From: Gymnogyps californianus
Taxonomy: Eukaryota; Chordata; Aves; Accipitriformes; Cathartidae
Direction of reading: 5' to 3'
DNA length: 64,000 bases
NCBI RefSeq assembly: GCF_018139145.2
Contig: NC_059486.1
Location: forward strand, 11,718,001 to 11,782,000
Position 1 is the first letter of the stretch; each line of letters opens with the position of its first letter. The position numbers were made by a program, and so were the translations under genes. The notes below the pieces were generated by a model. The model worked only from the letters and a program-made list of their open reading frames with translations, was not told the origin of the DNA and made no database searches. Positions 62,186 through 64,000 of this stretch are shown here, in pieces.

Positions 62186-64000
62186 GCTCGCATTGCATGT
62201 GATAAGGTTGCTTAATTGCCTAACTAGTCATTGTCTTCCCTGAATGTGACAAGAAATAGATTTTCTGATATTTCTTTCCTATACTTGGGCTTAATTATCT
62301 AAATAAAACCTGGCTTGCCTGTTCTCACCATTAACTAAGAAGAATACAGGTCAAGCAATGTAACCAAATCTGTCAATTCGATCCTTCTGCAGAGTGTGGG
62401 TTCATTTATATTTAGGAGTGCCTGAGAAAAAATCTGAAATCATTGAAAGCTAAAATCATTGTGGTCAGTTAAGGAACTCTCCCCATTTGGCATGTCCTTG
62501 CTACTTTATCTTACTTCTCAGACACTCCGTAAGTCTTTGTTTCAAAGCTGTTTAGCATTGTTGAGTGAACAAGTTAGGTAAAAGGAAGACATTTATATTA
62601 ATACCTCCCTCCTACATTTCTGATGGGAGCCTTAAGAGGAGCATCGGCATGTCAAAGCTTCACCTGTACTCTGCACTGTGTGCCTTTCCCACTGAAGGAT
62701 TCACTGGAGGAAGTAACAGAAAGCCGAAGGACTGTAAAGTCTTTGTAAAGGAGGTCCAGGGTGTAACACCAGGGAAGTACGACAACTGCTGACTTCTGCT
62801 TCTCAGGGTTCTAGCCAGGACTGCTCTTCTATTACAGGATTTGTCATATATCCAATTAAAAGTCTCTCTGCAGAGTGCTCAGCCATGAATGCAAGAACAT
62901 ATTTTCCTTTCAAAATTCCCTTTCTGCTTCAACAACACTTATAATCCAATTTTCACCAGCAGAGATGAATCATGTCCCTCACCAACACGTTTACAGTGGA
63001 TGGAGAAGAGCAATCACACATATTGATTTCCTTTCCTTCCTCTCTGTTCATGTTTTTTTCTGAGAGTGCTATAAGTAACTCAGCTTCTGTTTCTCTTTCC
63101 TGCTGCTAGTTCCAGCATCAGGTAAATAATAAATACCTTCAGGAGAGTTTGTAGGAAGAAGGCCCAAGTAGCCATTGTGTGCTAGGTATTAACGGCAACT
63201 CGTATGCTCCCTTTGTTGCAAGCCAGAGACAGGCAATGGCAGAAGACAGGGAGAAGCCTCTGTTCCTTTCTTTTCCCCTCAGTTCCTCTCCTGTGGGGAG
63301 TAATATGGCTATGAAATAACTTGCTTCCCATAGCAGGGAAGCGTGTGTCCAGGAAGAAGGCAGCTCTTTAAGTCCCATCCCCTTCCCTGGGGGGCTTTGG
63401 AGACAATGCAGATGTTTACTGCCCTTCACTCACAAATATCAAACATGAATAAATGGACGAGGCTGGCTTGGAAGGACAGACTGTAAGATGGCTGTCTCTG
63501 GATTCAAAGCTGGAAATACCATTATTCCAACTGATTTACATGGTGGATGAATTTGACCTGCTGACTTACACACTGTGATGTTTCTGCAAAAATGATTTTC
63601 AGAGAATACAGCCCTTGCAGACAAGATGCAATAGACCTATTACTGTCACAACTCAAAAATAATAGATGTCTCTTAAAGAATAGAGTTTGCACATAACTTG
63701 GTTACTGGTTTTGAATATGTATTTATTCTGTTTTGTGCATCAACAATAAAAAAAGTTCGTTCAAAGTTGTCAGTAAGTCTTTTGTTTAAAAGGAAACGTG
63801 AATAGCTATCATCTCACGTAATGCACGCGTCTGATGTGTCCTACTTTCACTGTTTGTTTAGCTGTTCCAAAATCAGCTTTGTTTCATGCTAGGAGGATCC
63901 CCAGCACTTCTGTTTCTCTCGTGCTCCTCTCTGTTTTTGGTGAAGCCAAGGGGACACTGTTCTCTAACAAGGAGGAAAAAGTTAAGCAGGACAAAGTCCC
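62186..64000. other. Non-coding stretch to the window edge
   Basis: Short ORFs without motifs, no recognised repeat. An AATAAA for the plus strand lies at about 63744 (ATCAACAATAAAAAAAG), without an exon that could be assigned to it. Confidence 0.5.

Noticed and set aside
1..64000. Search for bacterial-type operons, CRISPR arrays, rRNA/tRNA genes and intact retroviral genes
   Set aside because: Nothing found; the sequence is vertebrate nuclear DNA without such features.

Overview
The window looks like vertebrate, almost certainly bird, nuclear DNA. The evidence is a complete LTR of a type I recognise from bird genomes (7577-8175, minus strand), a CR1 LINE 3' end (about 3969-4055), several old MIR-type SINE remnants, low overall repeat content, an AT-rich and CpG-poor background, and no long open reading frames. 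There are no operons, bacterial genes, CRISPR arrays or viral coding regions. No protein in the window can be named with confidence. The sequence reads as a gene desert or the interior of a very large intron.

Layout. 1-7576: unremarkable non-coding DNA with a perfect 10-bp hairpin (902-925), a likely hAT-type DNA transposon remnant (about 3130-3300), a truncated CR1 and two short tandem repeats. 7577-8175: solo LTR. 8176-20859: non-coding DNA with an ancient repeat near 8900-9075, a G/T-only tract (9604-9697), a MIR (10130-10245) and homopolymers. 20860-21500: a block that resembles a conserved regulatory element, followed by a second MIR. 21656-33359: non-coding DNA with two plus-strand segments bounded by strong splice signals (24594-24804 and 28981-29182). 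33360-33800: a local CpG-rich island. 34640-34960: an enhancer-like block open on both strands, with PBX/HOX-type sites. 42000-42310: another enhancer-like block. 43966-46330: the most gene-like place. A probable minus-strand terminal coding exon encodes a transmembrane segment, a basic tail, a stop codon and a downstream AATAAA. Two plus-strand splice-bounded segments lie just beyond it. 50850-50956: a possible minus-strand coding exon. 53090-53300 and 61290-61400: ATTA-rich homeodomain-type blocks, the second centred on an 18-bp perfect palindrome. 62121-62185: a third MIR.

No working gene system can be reconstructed. The candidates most worth checking are the membrane-protein terminal exon at 45818-46330 and the enhancer-like blocks. 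Conservation and exon calls rest on sequence appearance alone; no alignment or expression data were available.
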